Assembly: GCA_002393025.1 (NCBI GenBank)
Contig: DGIE01000100.1
Coordinates: 1-14,925 of the forward strand
Reading direction: 5' to 3'
DNA length: 14,925 nt
Origin: Holosporaceae bacterium UBA3830
GTDB lineage: Bacteria > Pseudomonadota > Alphaproteobacteria > UBA3830
Shown here: positions 1 through 8,278 of the stretch, piece by piece
Layout: every line of letters starts with the position of its first letter
Numbering within the stretch: the first letter of the stretch is position 1
The notes under the pieces: model-generated
Told to the model about the DNA's origin: nothing
The model's input: the letters and a program-made list of their open reading frames with translations, nothing else
The model's database searches: none
Made by a program: the position numbers and the translations under genes

Positions 1-3000
1 TCGACATCGGTTGGAGCAAGGGTCTCCATCATCGGATAATTTTCCGTGGAAATTATCGGCAGCATGTTACCGAAAACTTCGGAAATTGCTTCATTGGTTA
101 CAAATTGTAGCGGTTTAACTGACATTATCGGTTTCGCAATTGATCCGAGCAACTTATAAGGTGCCGCGTAGGCCCCGTTCGTCCCTTTAGAGCTCATAAT
201 AGAGGAAGTCAGCAAAGAGACTCCAACTAAATCCAGTTTATCCTCCAGACGGTTGTATATTCCGGCATAGGAAATTCCTACTGTCGGTCCTACTGCTTTT
301 CCGTTTTCAATTTTGATCAAATTATCGACCAAAACGAAACTACCCAGACAGAAATTAAAACCAATACTGTAGTTGTCGGTGTTTGAGATTCCGTTCATGG
401 ATGAGAAGGAAATCAGCCTGGTAAGTTGATCATTTTTAGCAATGAAGTCAGTTATTTCAAAAGCACCTGACATTGAATTATTCGAAATTATACTGTTTTT
501 CAGAACGATATTGAGAGTTCCTCCGCTAATACTGTCCGTAATCTTGAAGTATTTTAAAAATTCTCCGGCATTAGAGGCAGATAGAGAAACAATGCTATCA
601 TCAGAAGTCGTATTCGGCTGGGCGGTCAGGGCCAAAGTGGTATCTTTTCCAGCTACACCATAACAAGCGCCGCTTGTGATTTTTCCATTGCGAATATTTA
701 GACTTCCTTTAACGTTTTTAATAGAGAAAGAGTTTTCTATCATCAGCTCTTCCAAGTTCAGATAGCAAGCAATGTTTTCATTATTTGGAACTGTTTTGCA
801 AATTTTGCTCACAAGATCGGTGCTGAATTTCTTTCCGATAATCGAAACTGATAATTCGTTAAGATTATTGCGAATTATGTTCAATTTTGCGGTGTTTCCA
901 TTGATTATAAAATCATTAAACGCGGCTTTGTACAGAAGTCCGTTTTGGCCGACTATTACACTTCCGTTAATTTTATTGTCTACGGTATTAATTGAAAGTT
1001 CAGAAATGTCCATGATATCATTATTTACCAAAATTTTGGCTTTTAAATTACCTGGAGTGTGCCTCAGTTTTAGGTCTCCGAGAATAGGGAAGTTCAGTAA
1101 GGTGTCCTTCAAGTTCATATCAACTTCGTATTGAGTAACGTTGTCCTTCCATCCCATATTCATGTTGATCGAGTAATTTCCGGAAAAGATTTTTTCAAAG
1201 CCTGGCAGCATACCTTTCAAAAAATCAGACTCAGACTTAAAGCGGAATTCCGCTGTACCTTCTTTCTTTTCGAAATTTTCCTCTAGAATCAAATTTATGT
1301 CGTTTTTTCCCTCGCTTACATCACCGGAAACATTGAGTTCTTTTTCGTTCCAAGAGAATTTTATCTGCTTAGTATTGTCTGGGGATTTCAAAATACCGGT
1401 GCCTTCAACAATTCTGAAAGGCAAAGACTTATTGGACAAATTATCGTTTTCTATTTTTACCAATTTCATATCAATATTTGCTTTGTCTCCGATACTCAGA
1501 TTATCAATTTTTAGAGAGCTTAGTTTCGGAGAGATATCCGCCGCATATTTTTTCACTTCTCGAGAGGAAACATCAGCATTTATGGTTCCAATCCAGGAAT
1601 TATCTTTACTGGAAATGAAAAATTCTCCCTTGTTAATAGAAGTTTCATTCAGTCGTGCCTTGGTCAACTTAACATCAAATCCATCGTCGGTGATTGATCC
1701 GATTGCTTCAACATCTTCAATAATGATTTTACCCAACGGCACTTGGGCCTCGCTGAGTTTAAATACTCCATTTCCGACAGACATTGGTTCAGATACGTTT
1801 CTTCTTCCGAAAGGAACTGCTCCTCGTAGATCTATTTTAAATAATCCCAGTTTAAATCCCGGCATATAATTTTTAAATGAAGGAATAATAGACTTACTGA
1901 AATTCTCCGGCAGCAATGAAGACATTTCTGATATGCCAACATTAGTTAAACTCAAGGTTCCGTCGATATTCGCTACATCCATTAGATTGTACTCCACCAT
2001 CGGGATGTTGATTCCCGTAAGTTGGATGCTCGCATCACCGTAATTTACGCTCAACGAATTTATATCAATTCCATTTTCAGTAAAAGTTCCAGAAATATTG
2101 CCGTTATCAATGGCTTTCCCGAGATTTAAAGAAATTGAAGTTTTTGCCGGAATTTTTATGGATCCGGCTCCTCCGATTAAATCAAAATCTCCTTTGAGAA
2201 TGGATTTATTTTTTGTATCGAAATGAATCAGTCCGGAAACCGGTAAACTGTTCTCCAAAAGTGAATTTATAATAGGATTGTTGATCGGTGAATTCCTTTT
2301 TACCAAAATTTCTCTTAGACTGTGAGGGTTGCATGAGTCCATGTTTACAATATATTTATGCGTATCTTTTACCACTGTCCTCACAATATTAAAACTGGAG
2401 AAATAATCTTGTTCAGGCAGTTTAATTTTAAAGGACACAGCGGTAGGCAATTCTTCTCCGATTACGTAGTGACAATATGCGTTAGATAACTTCCATAAGA
2501 CACCATTTTCTTCAATTGTAACATCTGCATTTATGATTCTCAGATCACCGAAATTATTTAGCAATTTTTTGAATCCATTTAGAACAGAAGTGGGTTCACT
2601 CAATGTACTATGATTGAAGTTTCTCTCAAAATTCGGATCGAAATAGGCAATTTTGAAGTCATCGGAGAATTTTACATTGATTTTCGGACTGACAATATTT
2701 ACGCTGTCTGCTACGAATTTTTGTCGTTTGATTGATTCTAAGATATTCGGGAAAATCGAAATCGAAGGTATTACCACGTCATCCAGCTTAAGTTTTTTTA
2801 GTGAAATTTCCGGAGCATGTTTTTCTGAGTTCCAAGACAGTTTTGCGGACTTCACTATCAAATCGGAATCAGGAAATAAACTACTTATTTTGTTATCTAT
2901 GAAGAGAGAAATAAATTTATTTTCCATGGATCCGAATTGCATAAAAAATATAAAAGTAATAACCGAAAATAAAGTTCCTATTATTCCTCCGGTGATAATA

Positions 3001-3188
3001 AAAGTCATGATCCGCATGAATTTCATAAAGTAATTTGATAGAGGGTTAATTATCAGGATAGAAAATGATTCCTTTGCATAATTACGTAACGAAAAATCAA
3101 GCTCCATATTGGATGGCACATTTTGTTCGTCAATTTCGTTACGATGTCTGTTTTTGATCAACTTTACGGTGTTACTTAAAAAACTCAT
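1..3188 (-). CDS. AsmA-like / DUF3971 envelope protein, 3' end outside window
   Basis: On the minus strand one frame is open without a stop from the ATG at 3188 to the window edge (1,062 codons). About 58 cytosolic residues precede a single hydrophobic segment (about 60-84, core IITGGIIGTLFSVITFIFF). The rest is a long run of short beta-strand-like repeats, as in AsmA/YhdP/TamB proteins. The visible C-terminal part (GISYAGIYNRLEDKLDLVGV, then SIAKPIMSVKP) resembles the conserved end of alphaproteobacterial AsmA-like/DUF3971 proteins, so only a short tail is probably missing. Known members are inner-membrane-anchored periplasmic bridges linked to phospholipid transport to the outer membrane. 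That role is family inference here. The first ATG has only a weak GGA upstream. ATGs at codons 55 and 58 are alternatives that would remove the cytosolic leader. The family call is fairly sure, the exact subfamily is not. Confidence 0.75.
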   Translation of the reverse strand, partial: MSFLSNTVKLIKNRHRNEIDEQNVPSNMELDFSLRNYAKESFSILIINPLSNYFMKFMRIMTFIITGGIIGTLFSVITFIFFMQFGSMENKFISLFIDNKISSLFPDSDLIVKSAKLSWNSEKHAPEISLKKLKLDDVVIPSISIFPNILESIKRQKFVADSVNIVSPKINVKFSDDFKIAYFDPNFERNFNHSTLSEPTSVLNGFKKLLNNFGDLRIINADVTIEENGVLWKLSNAYCHYVIGEELPTAVSFKIKLPEQDYFSSFNIVRTVVKDTHKYIVNMDSCNPHSLREILVKRNSPINNPIINSLLENSLPVSGLIHFDTKNKSILKGDFDLIGGAGSIKIPAKTSISLNLGKAIDNGNISGTFTENGIDINSLSVNYGDASIQLTGINIPMVEYNLMDVANIDGTLSLTNVGISEMSSLLPENFSKSIIPSFKNYMPGFKLGLFKIDLRGAVPFGRRNVSEPMSVGNGVFKLSEAQVPLGKIIIEDVEAIGSITDDGFDVKLTKARLNETSINKGEFFISSKDNSWIGTINADVSSREVKKYAADISPKLSSLKIDNLSIGDKANIDMKLVKIENDNLSNKSLPFRIVEGTGILKSPDNTKQIKFSWNEKELNVSGDVSEGKNDINLILEENFEKKEGTAEFRFKSESDFLKGMLPGFEKIFSGNYSINMNMGWKDNVTQYEVDMNLKDTLLNFPILGDLKLRHTPGNLKAKILVNNDIMDISELSINTVDNKINGSVIVGQNGLLYKAAFNDFIINGNTAKLNIIRNNLNELSVSIIGKKFSTDLVSKICKTVPNNENIACYLNLEELMIENSFSIKNVKGSLNIRNGKITSGACYGVAGKDTTLALTAQPNTTSDDSIVSLSASNAGEFLKYFKITDSISGGTLNIVLKNSIISNNSMSGAFEITDFIAKNDQLTRLISFSSMNGISNTDNYSIGFNFCLGSFVLVDNLIKIENGKAVGPTVGISYAGIYNRLEDKLDLVGVSLLTSSIMSSKGTNGAYAAPYKLLGSIAKPIMSVKPLQFVTNEAISEVFGNMLPIISTENYPMMETLAPTDV

Positions 3189-3357
3189 AATACAAAATCC
3201 ACAAAAACTTAAGGATATTTTGCATTAAAAAGTTTTTATAAAAGGTTAATTTTTTTAAATTCTTTAAATTTTCTGTAATTTTTTCAGAAAGAATCGCAGC
3301 GGTTCAAAAAATTAGTATCCTTTGATAATATTCAGCTATGTTAAAAAGTTTTTTTAT
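3189..3357. promoter_or_regulatory. AT-rich divergent intergenic region between AsmA-like gene and addA
   Basis: This 169-bp gap separates two divergently read genes and should hold both promoters. It is extremely A/T-rich. A GATAAT at 3324-3329 could be a -10 box for addA, giving a start near 3336 and a leader of about 20 bases, but no good -35 box lies at the right distance. The string ttaaaaagttttt occurs twice (3225-3237 and 3341-3353), once next to each gene. This may be only base composition. No confident promoter for the AsmA-like gene is visible. Confidence 0.3.
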
Positions 3358-6300
3358 ATGCTGGATGAAGTAAAGAATACCCGCGCATCACTTTGGATTT
3401 CCGCTTCGGCGGGAACGGGAAAGACCAAAAATTTGATAGACAGAATTTTGGCACTTTTGTTGGCTGGAGCGGAGCCGTCTCGTATTTTATGTCTGACATA
3501 TACAAAAGCTGCTGCCGGCGAAATGCTGGATAGATTGTCAGGGTATCTTAATCGCTGGCAGAAATTATCGGATCAGGAAGTCATTAACGAATTAATAGAG
3601 ATCGGATTTTCCGAAAGATACCTGCCTCGTGTTCGTGAACTGTATGAAAGAAGTTTGGAAAGTGACTGGGTAAATATCCGTACTATTCATAGTTTTGGAA
3701 TGAATTTACTGAAAAAATTTCCCTTTGAAACAGGGTTATACCCAGGTGCAAAATTGTGTGATGACAATCAGAAAAAGCAAATGTTGGAGGATTCTTTTAA
3801 CTTCGTTTTGAACCAAAGAGAATTTCATGATGATCTGAAAAATATTGCACAATACACATCGTCAGTTTTGGATTTGATAAAAGATAATACAATTATAAAG
3901 ATCCGAAAGTTTTTCGATAAACACGGAGATTATACAAGCATAAGAAATTTTTTCGTCAACGAATTTGAAATAGATGAGGATTTGCTGGATGTTGATCTGG
4001 AAGAATCGTTGAAAAAAGTAAAACTATCGCTTTTCGGAGAGAATTTTCGAGAAAATTTTGAAAAAATCGCGAAAATTTTGGCTTTTGGAAGTAAAACTGA
4101 TCAAGATAAAGCGAATTTTTTGAAAAAATCGGTAGAATTTGGCGGAGATGATTTTATTTCAGCTGTGCTGACAAAAGATTTTGCTCCAATCAAAAATGTG
4201 TGCACAAAAAAAGTTGAAACGGAGAGTTTGAAATCTGATCTTTTGAATTTGCAAAATAAAACTCTAGAATATCTAAATGAAAAACGAAAACTAATTGCGA
4301 CGAAAATGAATATTTCGTTTTTCGTTGTGCTCAATGCTCTCATCAAAAAATTTACTGGATTCAAAATGGAAAAACACCTCATTGATTACGATAACGTGAT
4401 TATTTCGACAATGGAACTTCTGAAAAATAATTTGTCGTGGGTATTCTATAAGATCGATCGGGACATAAATCATATTTTGGTCGATGAGGCACAAGATACC
4501 AGTCCGGAGCAATGGGAAATTATTCGGCTGTTGACCTCTGAATTTTTTGCTCATGAGTACTCTGAAAAAACCATTTTTGTCGTGGGAGACGAGAAGCAAT
4601 CAATTTACTCGTTTCAAGGAGCAAATGTTGAATTATTCGAAAAAATGCACAAAAAATTTCGAGAAGATGCAGTTAATTGCAAGCAAAAATTCTGCGATGT
4701 TGAGCTGAATAAATCATATCGATCCGACGGAAATATTTTGAAATTTGTTGATAAAGTTTTTGCAGATGACTTTGAAAATATTAAGCATGATACAGTAAAA
4801 GATTCGAATGCCGGAGTCGTTGAGATTGTAGATTTATTTAATAAGTCTGACGATGATTCCGAAAATGAATTGGCGAAATATATTGCAGAGTTCGTTGAGA
4901 AATCCATAAAGAATAATGTTGCGGTAAAAAACGGTGTTCGCGCAGCCCGTCCGGAAGATTTTATGATTTTGTTTCGTCATCGAGATATCGAAACCATGAA
5001 TTTAATCTGCGATGAATTAAAAAAACGGAATATTCCAGTGTCAGGAGTTGATCGTGTTCTTTTGAAAGATGAAATTATTGTAGAAGATTTAATTACATTA
5101 GCTGAATTCAAAAATTTTCCGCTCAACGATTTACTTTGCGCCTGCGTTTTGAAGTCGCCGATCATCGGAATGTCAGAAGAAGATTTAATGAAGCTTTGTC
5201 TGTCGCGTAAAGATCAAAATTTGTGGACATATATTTTGGAACAAGAAGATATCTGCAGAAAATATCCAATAAATGATCTGCAAAAATATTTAGATTTAAA
5301 TTTATCGGTTGCAGACTTTTTCCATTTTGTTTTGGTTGATGGGGTGCGCGAAAAATTTCTCAATCGTCTAGGCGAGAAATGTTTAACAGTTATCGATGAA
5401 TTTTTAGATGTCTGCGAAAATTATCAGCAACAATATTCGCCAAACCTGTGTAATTTTTTGAGATGGTTTGAAAAAAATGATCAGACAATAAAAAAAGATT
5501 TTGTAGGTAATGAAGGAGAAGTTCAAATCATGACTGTGCATGCATCAAAGGGTTTGCAAGCTCCGTTCGTGATTTTAGCGGATACTCATTTTGAGCCCAA
5601 AACTTCTAACACAATCGTTACTTCAGATGATGGGAAAATTTTTTGGAACTTCAACAGAAAAATGGTGACGGAAAATATTTCAGATATTATGAGTCATAAC
5701 GAAAAATATCGAAGGGAGGAATCTCTGCGACTACTTTACGTTGCACTGACGCGAGCAGAAAGTTATTTGTGTATTTTAGGAGAAAAAGGCACGAGGGAAA
5801 TTAGTAAAAATTGTTGGTACAGTAAACTGAAAGCTTGCGCTGAAAATTTCTCACGAGAAGAACAAAGTTTAAAACTGGGAAATTATCCGATGACATCAGG
5901 AAATGATGAAGAAAAAATTTCAAAACAAGATGTTAGAATTCCCGATTGGTACTATGAAAAACTTCCTTTATCGGAGAGTTTTCCGGAAGAAAAAATTCGA
6001 ACGCCGCAAACTGAATTCGGAGATTGTATTCACTGTCTATTAAAAAATATTTCAACCTATCAAAATCCGAAAATCTTAAAGGATATCGCAAATTCATTCG
6101 AATTGTCTGATGAAGAAAAAATTCGGGCAATTGCTGTTACTCGGAATGTGTTTGAAAAATTTCCGCAATTGTTCGATCAAAATTCACTCAGCGAAGTGAC
6201 AATGTTCTTTGAAAGTCGAGAATTTCGAATAGATAAAATTGCAAAAATCGACGGAGAGACTTGGATTGTTGACTTTAAAACGGGAATGCCTCAGAAAAAA

Positions 6301-6423
6301 ATCCCTATTGAGTATGAAAACCAATTGAGAAATTATCGGGAAATTTACAAAAAAATTACTCAAATCGAAGCTCGTACCGCGTTACTGTGGACACATAATC
6401 TTGAATTTAAGGAAATCGTGTGA
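3358..6423 (+). CDS. addA: Double-strand break repair helicase-nuclease AddA
   Basis: UvrD-family helicase fused to a RecB-type nuclease, 1,021 residues from the ATG at 3358. In AddAB this subunit unwinds broken ends and helps load RecA. Helicase motifs in order are Walker A ASAGTGKT (16-23), Ia LTYTKAAAGEM (46-56), Walker B DEAQD (376-380), III GDEKQSIYSFQG (from 410), V TVHASKG (726-732) and VI LLYVALTRAE (792-801). The nuclease keeps GDCIH (His892), Asp965, the DFK core (Asp972, Lys974) and Q989-x3-Y993, so both activities look intact. An in-frame TTG at 3322 would add 12 residues, but it overlaps a possible -10 box, so I prefer the ATG, although neither has a clear ribosome binding site. 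It is somewhat shorter than typical alphaproteobacterial AddA. The usual neighbours addB (upstream) and trxA (downstream) are missing. Confidence 0.92.
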   Translation: MLDEVKNTRASLWISASAGTGKTKNLIDRILALLLAGAEPSRILCLTYTKAAAGEMLDRLSGYLNRWQKLSDQEVINELIEIGFSERYLPRVRELYERSLESDWVNIRTIHSFGMNLLKKFPFETGLYPGAKLCDDNQKKQMLEDSFNFVLNQREFHDDLKNIAQYTSSVLDLIKDNTIIKIRKFFDKHGDYTSIRNFFVNEFEIDEDLLDVDLEESLKKVKLSLFGENFRENFEKIAKILAFGSKTDQDKANFLKKSVEFGGDDFISAVLTKDFAPIKNVCTKKVETESLKSDLLNLQNKTLEYLNEKRKLIATKMNISFFVVLNALIKKFTGFKMEKHLIDYDNVIISTMELLKNNLSWVFYKIDRDINHILVDEAQDTSPEQWEIIRLLTSEFFAHEYSEKTIFVVGDEKQSIYSFQGANVELFEKMHKKFREDAVNCKQKFCDVELNKSYRSDGNILKFVDKVFADDFENIKHDTVKDSNAGVVEIVDLFNKSDDDSENELAKYIAEFVEKSIKNNVAVKNGVRAARPEDFMILFRHRDIETMNLICDELKKRNIPVSGVDRVLLKDEIIVEDLITLAEFKNFPLNDLLCACVLKSPIIGMSEEDLMKLCLSRKDQNLWTYILEQEDICRKYPINDLQKYLDLNLSVADFFHFVLVDGVREKFLNRLGEKCLTVIDEFLDVCENYQQQYSPNLCNFLRWFEKNDQTIKKDFVGNEGEVQIMTVHASKGLQAPFVILADTHFEPKTSNTIVTSDDGKIFWNFNRKMVTENISDIMSHNEKYRREESLRLLYVALTRAESYLCILGEKGTREISKNCWYSKLKACAENFSREEQSLKLGNYPMTSGNDEEKISKQDVRIPDWYYEKLPLSESFPEEKIRTPQTEFGDCIHCLLKNISTYQNPKILKDIANSFELSDEEKIRAIAVTRNVFEKFPQLFDQNSLSEVTMFFESREFRIDKIAKIDGETWIVDFKTGMPQKKIPIEYENQLRNYREIYKKITQIEARTALLWTHNLEFKEIV

Positions 6424-6528
6424 TCGCCATTAAAGTCACTGAAAATTACAACAGATATAATCGCCAACAAAAGGAAACACGAACGTTTTTACTGAGACAG
6501 ATGGTTTGCTGATTTCTGGTTTAAAAAA
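6424..6528. other. Convergent intergenic gap between addA and prmA
   Basis: These 105 bp lie between the 3' ends of addA (plus) and prmA (minus). A TTTTTT run directly follows the prmA stop on the minus strand, but I find no strong stem in front of it. No open reading frame or recognisable RNA was seen. Confidence 0.4.
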
Positions 6529-7371
6529 CTACTTGGACTCCAATACTAAAGTCGTCCATCCGTTGTAATCATATTTGTGCTTAATTTTTAAACCAAACGG
6601 AGTAAACTTTTTTTCAACAGAATCATCGTCGGAAGTGAATCCGGAGAGCACTAATATTCCTTTGTCAGATAAAGCCTCAACGATGTAATCGCTCATGGAA
6701 ATTAGAGGTTCTGCCAATATATTTGCGACGATGAAATCGTACTTATCCTCGGAAAATTCGCACGCTTGGTTTTTAAAAACTTTTACGCGGGAAGCAACTT
6801 TGTTGATTACTACATTATCTTTTGATACACGCACCGCTTCTGCATCATTGTCGCAGGCAACAATATCACGCGCTCCTAGTCTGGCCAGTGCGATACTCAA
6901 AATGCATGATCCGCAACCAATATCCAACACTTTCTTGTGCTTCTCTGGATTGAAAAAAGTTTCGCAGGCAATTAAACAGCGATTCGTGGTTGGATGTTCT
7001 CCCGTGCCAAAGGCTGTCGCTGCTGCGATTTCTATTGTCATTTTATCCGAAGGATGATTAGCGCTTCTGAGATGGGGACCGTAAATATAAAATCCCCCGA
7101 CATTGAGTGGCTTGAAATTTTCAAAGCATTTTTCCAACCAATTTTCTTCTTCCAGTGGTTCATTTTCTATTACCGAAAATTCATACCCGGATAACATACT
7201 GTGAATTTCATGATTTTCAAATTTTCTTGAGCTTAGAACTTCTACTATCCAAGACTTGTATCTCTGAACGCAAGATACCGACAAAATCGCATCATCATTC
7301 AACAAATCAACGGCATTAAAAGCATCATTTATATTAAAATTTCCGATAACGCACTTAAAAATTTGACTCAT
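6529..7371 (-). CDS. prmA: Ribosomal protein L11 methyltransferase
   Basis: PrmA uses S-adenosylmethionine to methylate ribosomal protein L11 in the cytoplasm. The protein has 280 residues, close to the usual 290 or so. It has an N-terminal substrate-recognition part and a C-terminal Rossmann-fold methyltransferase domain. Diagnostic motifs are AFGTGEHPTT just before the domain, motif I DIGCGSC (150-156) and NILAEPL, which matches the NILA signature of the family. Motif I is odd: the last glycine of the usual GxGxG is cysteine (C156). I start it at the ATG at 7371, preceded by GGTTTGGAA. An in-frame TTG two codons earlier is less likely. The gene begins 16 bases after the infC stop, so the two are probably one transcript, both acting on translation. 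Confidence 0.93.
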   Translation of the reverse strand: MSQIFKCVIGNFNINDAFNAVDLLNDDAILSVSCVQRYKSWIVEVLSSRKFENHEIHSMLSGYEFSVIENEPLEEENWLEKCFENFKPLNVGGFYIYGPHLRSANHPSDKMTIEIAAATAFGTGEHPTTNRCLIACETFFNPEKHKKVLDIGCGSCILSIALARLGARDIVACDNDAEAVRVSKDNVVINKVASRVKVFKNQACEFSEDKYDFIVANILAEPLISMSDYIVEALSDKGILVLSGFTSDDDSVEKKFTPFGLKIKHKYDYNGWTTLVLESK

Positions 7372-7387
7372 TTCCAAACCACTTAAT

Positions 7388-7921
7388 TCACTTTGTGACT
7401 ACCGGAGATATTATCATCATCATTTGACGTCCTTCCAACTGGGGTTTACCATCACACTTCGCAATTTCTTGAGTATCGGATAATACTCTGTTAAGTAAAT
7501 TTTCCCCGATTTCTTTATGAGAAATCTCTCGACCACGAAATCTCAAAGTGATTTTCACTTTGTTGCCGTCCCCGATAAATCTTTTTATATTATTCATCTT
7601 AACTTGATAGTCATGTTCACCAATGGATGGTGTTAACTTAACTTCCTTGACTTCAATAACTTTTTGTTTCTTTCTAGCTTCAGATTTCTTTTTCTGCAAT
7701 TCGTACTTAAGCTTTCCGTAATTTATAATTTTGCAAACCGGAGGTTTCGCCTGGGGAGCGACTTCCACCAGATCAAGCCCGGCCTCGCGTGCTCTGACCA
7801 TTGCTTCACGAATAGATATGACACCAACTGCCTCTCCATCCTGATCTATAAGCCTTACCTGCTGAGCTGTAATTGCTCTGTTTACCCTGTATTTGTCTTT
7901 CGCTGTCGCTCTATCTTCCAA
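7388..7921 (-). CDS. infC: Translation initiation factor IF-3
   Basis: IF3 binds the 30S subunit, keeps subunits apart and checks initiator tRNA and start-codon pairing. The 177-residue protein aligns along its full length with known IF3 (E. coli has 180). The N domain contains RVNRAITAQQVRLID and DLVEVAPQAKPPVCKI, a lysine-rich linker helix follows, and the C domain contains KITLRFRGREISH and ends with LEGRQMMMIISPV. No ATG is available: the body is preceded by TAA-ATT-TTG-GAA, so translation begins at TTG (7921) or at the ATT one codon earlier (7924). GGAG at 7930-7933 is 8 or 5 bases away respectively. The partners rpmI and rplT, which often follow infC, are absent. prmA follows instead and an unknown basic gene precedes it. 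Confidence 0.95.
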   Translation of the reverse strand: MEDRATAKDKYRVNRAITAQQVRLIDQDGEAVGVISIREAMVRAREAGLDLVEVAPQAKPPVCKIINYGKLKYELQKKKSEARKKQKVIEVKEVKLTPSIGEHDYQVKMNNIKRFIGDGNKVKITLRFRGREISHKEIGENLLNRVLSDTQEIAKCDGKPQLEGRQMMMIISPVVTK

Positions 7922-7933
7922 AATTTAAACTCC
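7922..7933 (-). promoter_or_regulatory. infC ribosome binding site and possible AUU start codon
   Basis: The minus strand reads GGAG, TTTAA, ATT, TTG. The TAA immediately before ATT closes the frame, so only ATT or TTG can start IF3. In E. coli infC begins with AUU, and IF3 represses its own translation by rejecting non-canonical starts. Both candidates here are non-canonical, so the same autocontrol is possible. Confidence 0.5.
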
Positions 7934-7954
7934 AAAAAACACTGTCACTACAAT

Positions 7955-7982
7955 AATCTAAAGATTTTTATTTAAAAATCAA
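7955..7982 (-). promoter_or_regulatory. Candidate promoter for infC-prmA
   Basis: On the minus strand TTGATT (7977-7982) and TAGATT (7955-7960) are separated by 16 bases, a fair sigma-70-like match that would start transcription about 25 bases before infC. In such AT-rich DNA chance matches are common. The alternative is that infC is co-transcribed with the small gene upstream. Confidence 0.3.
7963..7980. repeat. AT-rich perfect inverted repeat upstream of infC
   Basis: The sequence gattttta-tt-taaaaatc is a perfect 8-bp inverted repeat with a 2-base centre. It overlaps the candidate infC promoter spacer and -35 region, so it could be an operator. It is too A/T-rich to be a convincing terminator stem. 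Confidence 0.35.
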
Positions 7983-8006
7983 GCACTTTCTCATTTCTCA
8001 ACAAAA

Positions 8007-8171
8007 TTAATTGCTTTTGATATCTTCCTTTTTGCGTTCAATGAGAGATGCTTTCAACATTTTTCCGCTCTTCATCGGTTTTAGACGAGGACGGCCTGTA
8101 CTTCTTTTGTCCTTTTTACTTGTGTTCGGTTTTATGAACAACACATCTTTGAGATATATAATTTCTGCCAT
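8007..8171 (-). CDS. Small basic protein of unknown function (54 aa)
   Basis: I do not recognise this gene. The ATG at 8171 is preceded by a strong ribosome binding site, GGAAGGA, about 9 bases away, which argues that it is translated. The frame upstream also contains a TTG at 8189, but that sits in the Shine-Dalgarno and is unlikely to be used. The protein starts with a short hydrophobic strand (MAEIIYLKDVLFI), then becomes very rich in Lys and Arg, with STGRPRLKP in the middle and an ERKKED tail. The GRPR core recalls an AT-hook or an RNA-binding tail, but this is only a resemblance. There is no signal peptide or membrane segment. It lies between the popZ-like gene and infC on the same strand, 85 bases before infC, so a link with nucleic acids or ribosomes is conceivable. 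Confidence 0.55.
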   Translation of the reverse strand: MAEIIYLKDVLFIKPNTSKKDKRSTGRPRLKPMKSGKMLKASLIERKKEDIKSN

Positions 8172-8278
8172 ATCTTTAAATCCTTCCAACTGACTTAGAT
8201 GTTACGGGACTTTAATTAAATAAATATTAATTTCCGCAGATTTTCTAACTGTATGGTTTCGCGATTTTTTTGGATAAG

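Noticed and set aside
442..3033. Several plus-strand open frames of 73-190 codons inside the left part
   Set aside because: They lie opposite the continuous minus-strand AsmA-like frame, have no ribosome binding sites and encode compositionally odd Ser/Phe/Leu-rich proteins, so they are antisense shadows.
3225..3353. Direct repeat of ttaaaaagttttt flanking the divergent intergenic region
   Set aside because: The motif is nearly pure A/T and self-complementary, expected by chance in such DNA. There is no target duplication or element end.
3338..3373. Eleven-codon frame starting ATG TTA AAA just before addA
   Set aside because: It overlaps the addA start out of frame, has no ribosome binding site, and its TAA lies inside the first codons of addA. 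It could be a leader peptide but nothing supports it.
6521..6560. Possible prmA terminator (T-run directly after the stop)
   Set aside because: The only stem I can build before the T-run is 4 bp with mismatches, too weak to call.
8011..8193. Plus-strand 60-codon frame opposite the small basic gene
   Set aside because: The minus-strand frame has a clear ribosome binding site and the plus-strand one has none. The hydrophobic product is the usual mirror of a Lys/Arg-rich gene.
8258..8274. Plus-strand TTTCGCGATTTTTTT resembling a terminator
   Set aside because: The TCGCGA palindrome leaves no room for a loop, and no plus-strand gene ends there.
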